DNA of 64,000 nucleotides from CALINF01 sp039990395 (GTDB taxonomy: Bacteria > Pseudomonadota > Gammaproteobacteria > Pseudomonadales > Halieaceae): the NCBI GenBank assembly GCA_039990395.1, contig JBDXFZ010000139.1:310001-374000 (forward strand), written 5' to 3'. The position numbers and the translations under genes were made by a program. Positions 62,965 through 64,000 of the stretch are shown in pieces. Position 1 is the first letter of the stretch. Every line of letters starts with the position of its first letter. The notes under the pieces were generated by a model. It did not search any database, was not told the origin of the DNA, and saw only the letters and a list, made by a program, of their open reading frames with translations.

Positions 62965-64000
62965 ATGGAATCAACACAACTTCTGATTCAATTGAGCTAT
63001 GTGGTTGCCGCCGGCCTATTTATCTATGGGCTCAAGCTACTCGGCTCGGCTGCTACAGCCCGCCGAGGCAATATGTTGTCTGCAATCGCAATGCTGTTGG
63101 CAATAGTTGCAGCATTGTTGGACCAAGGCATCGTTGAATACCAGTGGATATTAATTGGTTTCGTGCTGGGCGGGGTCATCGGCGCTAGTGCTGCGCGATT
63201 GGTACAGATGACGTCAATGCCCGAAATGGTTGCGCTATTTAATGGCTTCGGTGGGATGGCGTCGTTGCTGGTTGGTGTCGCCGCCATAGCAACGGCCACG
63301 GGCACATTTACCCTGGTGACCATTGTCTTGTCTATCTTGATAGGCGGCCTTACCTTCACCGGATCGATGGTTGCCTACGGCAAACTGAGTGAGCGCATCG
63401 GTAGCGGAGCGATTGTTTTCTCTGGTCAGCAAATCGTTAACAGCCTGATTGTGCTGGGTGTTCTGGCAAGTGCAGTGATGTTTTGTATTGAGCCTGCTAA
63501 CGCCCAATGGCTCTATCTTGTGATTGGGTTATCGCTATTGTTTGGCATCATGGCAGTGATACCAATTGGCGGTGCCGATATGCCGGTTGTGATATCGCTG
63601 TTGAATTCCTACTCCGGCCTGGCTGCTTGTGCAGCTGGTTTTGCTATCAATAACAATATTCTAATTGTTGCGGGATCGCTGGTGGGAGCATCAGGAATCA
63701 TTCTGACTCAGATCATGTGCAAGGCAATGAACCGCTCATTGACCAACGTACTTTTCAGTGGCTTTGGTAGTGCCGGCGGCGCTACTGAAACCGTTGAGGG
63801 CGAGATCAAGCCAATCTCCGTGGAGGATGCTTATTACGTTCTGGAGGCGGCCAGTAATGTTGCGATCATTCCGGGCTATGGAATGGCTGTCGCACAGGCT
63901 CAACACGTGGTTAAGGAATTGACCGAGATTATGGAAAAGAACGGTGCGGAAGTGAATTTTGGCATTCACCCCGTAGCGGGCCGGATGCCGGGGCACATGA
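62965..64000 (+). CDS. pntB: transhydrogenase beta subunit (partial)
   Basis: The first 345 residues of PntB. About nine helices run to about residue 255, including FNGFGGMASLLVG and LNSYSGLAACAAGF. The start of the NADP-binding domain III follows (IIPGYGMAVAQAQHVV, then HPVAGRMPGHM). The ATG at 62965 is two bases after the pntAB stop. The gene runs off the window end. Confidence 0.95.
   Translation, partial: MESTQLLIQLSYVVAAGLFIYGLKLLGSAATARRGNMLSAIAMLLAIVAALLDQGIVEYQWILIGFVLGGVIGASAARLVQMTSMPEMVALFNGFGGMASLLVGVAAIATATGTFTLVTIVLSILIGGLTFTGSMVAYGKLSERIGSGAIVFSGQQIVNSLIVLGVLASAVMFCIEPANAQWLYLVIGLSLLFGIMAVIPIGGADMPVVISLLNSYSGLAACAAGFAINNNILIVAGSLVGASGIILTQIMCKAMNRSLTNVLFSGFGSAGGATETVEGEIKPISVEDAYYVLEAASNVAIIPGYGMAVAQAQHVVKELTEIMEKNGAEVNFGIHPVAGRMPGHM

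Noticed and set aside
1..64000. CRISPR array, prophage, IS element or toxin-antitoxin cluster
   Set aside because: I looked for regular repeats, transposase or integrase motifs and small paired genes and saw none.

Overview
The window is about 64 kb of dense chromosome from a Gram-negative gammaproteobacterium. Evidence includes SecB, EF-P with EpmA, RdgC, three-subunit transhydrogenase, NtrBC/GlnA control, an Smp (YtjB)-type protein divergent from serB, and parE and parC nearby. Moderate GC, many TTG/GTG starts and Pseudomonas-like synteny around parC-serB suggest a marine Cellvibrionales/Halieaceae-type bacterium. That placement is inference. I see no prophage, IS element, CRISPR array or toxin-antitoxin island. 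It reads as core genome with a few accessory metabolic modules.

Layout. 1-4.0 kb: end of parE, a YceI-like periplasmic protein, an octaheme cytochrome with HEAT and TPR repeats, and a class I amidotransferase. 4.0-7.3 kb: a STAS protein plus a membrane SpoIIE phosphatase with its own kinase-like domain, and a glyoxalase. 7.4-11.7 kb: rdgC, then the tRNA selenation pair selU and an oxidoreductase-SelD fusion. 11.7-17.9 kb: a LytS/LytTR two-component system read into an RND pump and its adaptor. 18-21 kb: small genes, tRNA-Phe with a decayed partial copy, yggX and mutY. 21.2-24 kb: hisBHAF. 24-28.2 kb: S41 protease, EnvC-like activator, gpmI. 28.4-30.2 kb: rhodanese, grxC, secB, trmL. 30.2-35.5 kb: the nitrogen regulon core ntrC-ntrB and glnA, with clear sigma-54 promoters and NtrC sites. 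35.5-39.7 kb: typA, dtd, elaA, slyD and a cyclic-nucleotide-fold protein. 39.8-48.7 kb: parC, an Smp-like protein, serB, a PilZ-like protein, efp, epmA, thioesterase. 48.7-56.5 kb: nhaC, PQQ sugar dehydrogenase, an EamA permease, and a VRR-NUC nuclease coupled to an iron-sulfur helicase. 56.5-61.2 kb: an RpoE-ChrR-type singlet-oxygen regulon with a divergent lipid-modification operon. 61.5-64 kb: pntAA, pntAB and the start of pntB.

How the genes work together. The clearest circuits readable from DNA alone are nitrogen control and photo-oxidative stress. In the first, NtrC palindromes and TGGCAC-N5-TTGCT promoters stand before glnA and ntrB. In the second, two divergent promoters share TGATCC followed by exactly 18 bases, one for the sigma/anti-sigma pair and one for an FAD oxidoreductase-DUF1365-cyclopropane-synthase-like operon. 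That operon is the best candidate here for an interesting pathway, possibly furan or otherwise modified membrane fatty acids. Other items worth a look are the two-gene partner switch at 4.0-6.8 kb, the nuclease-helicase pair at 52.5-56.5 kb, the tRNA-Phe 3' duplication, and an unidentified foldable leader before pntAA. None is proven to be a new system.
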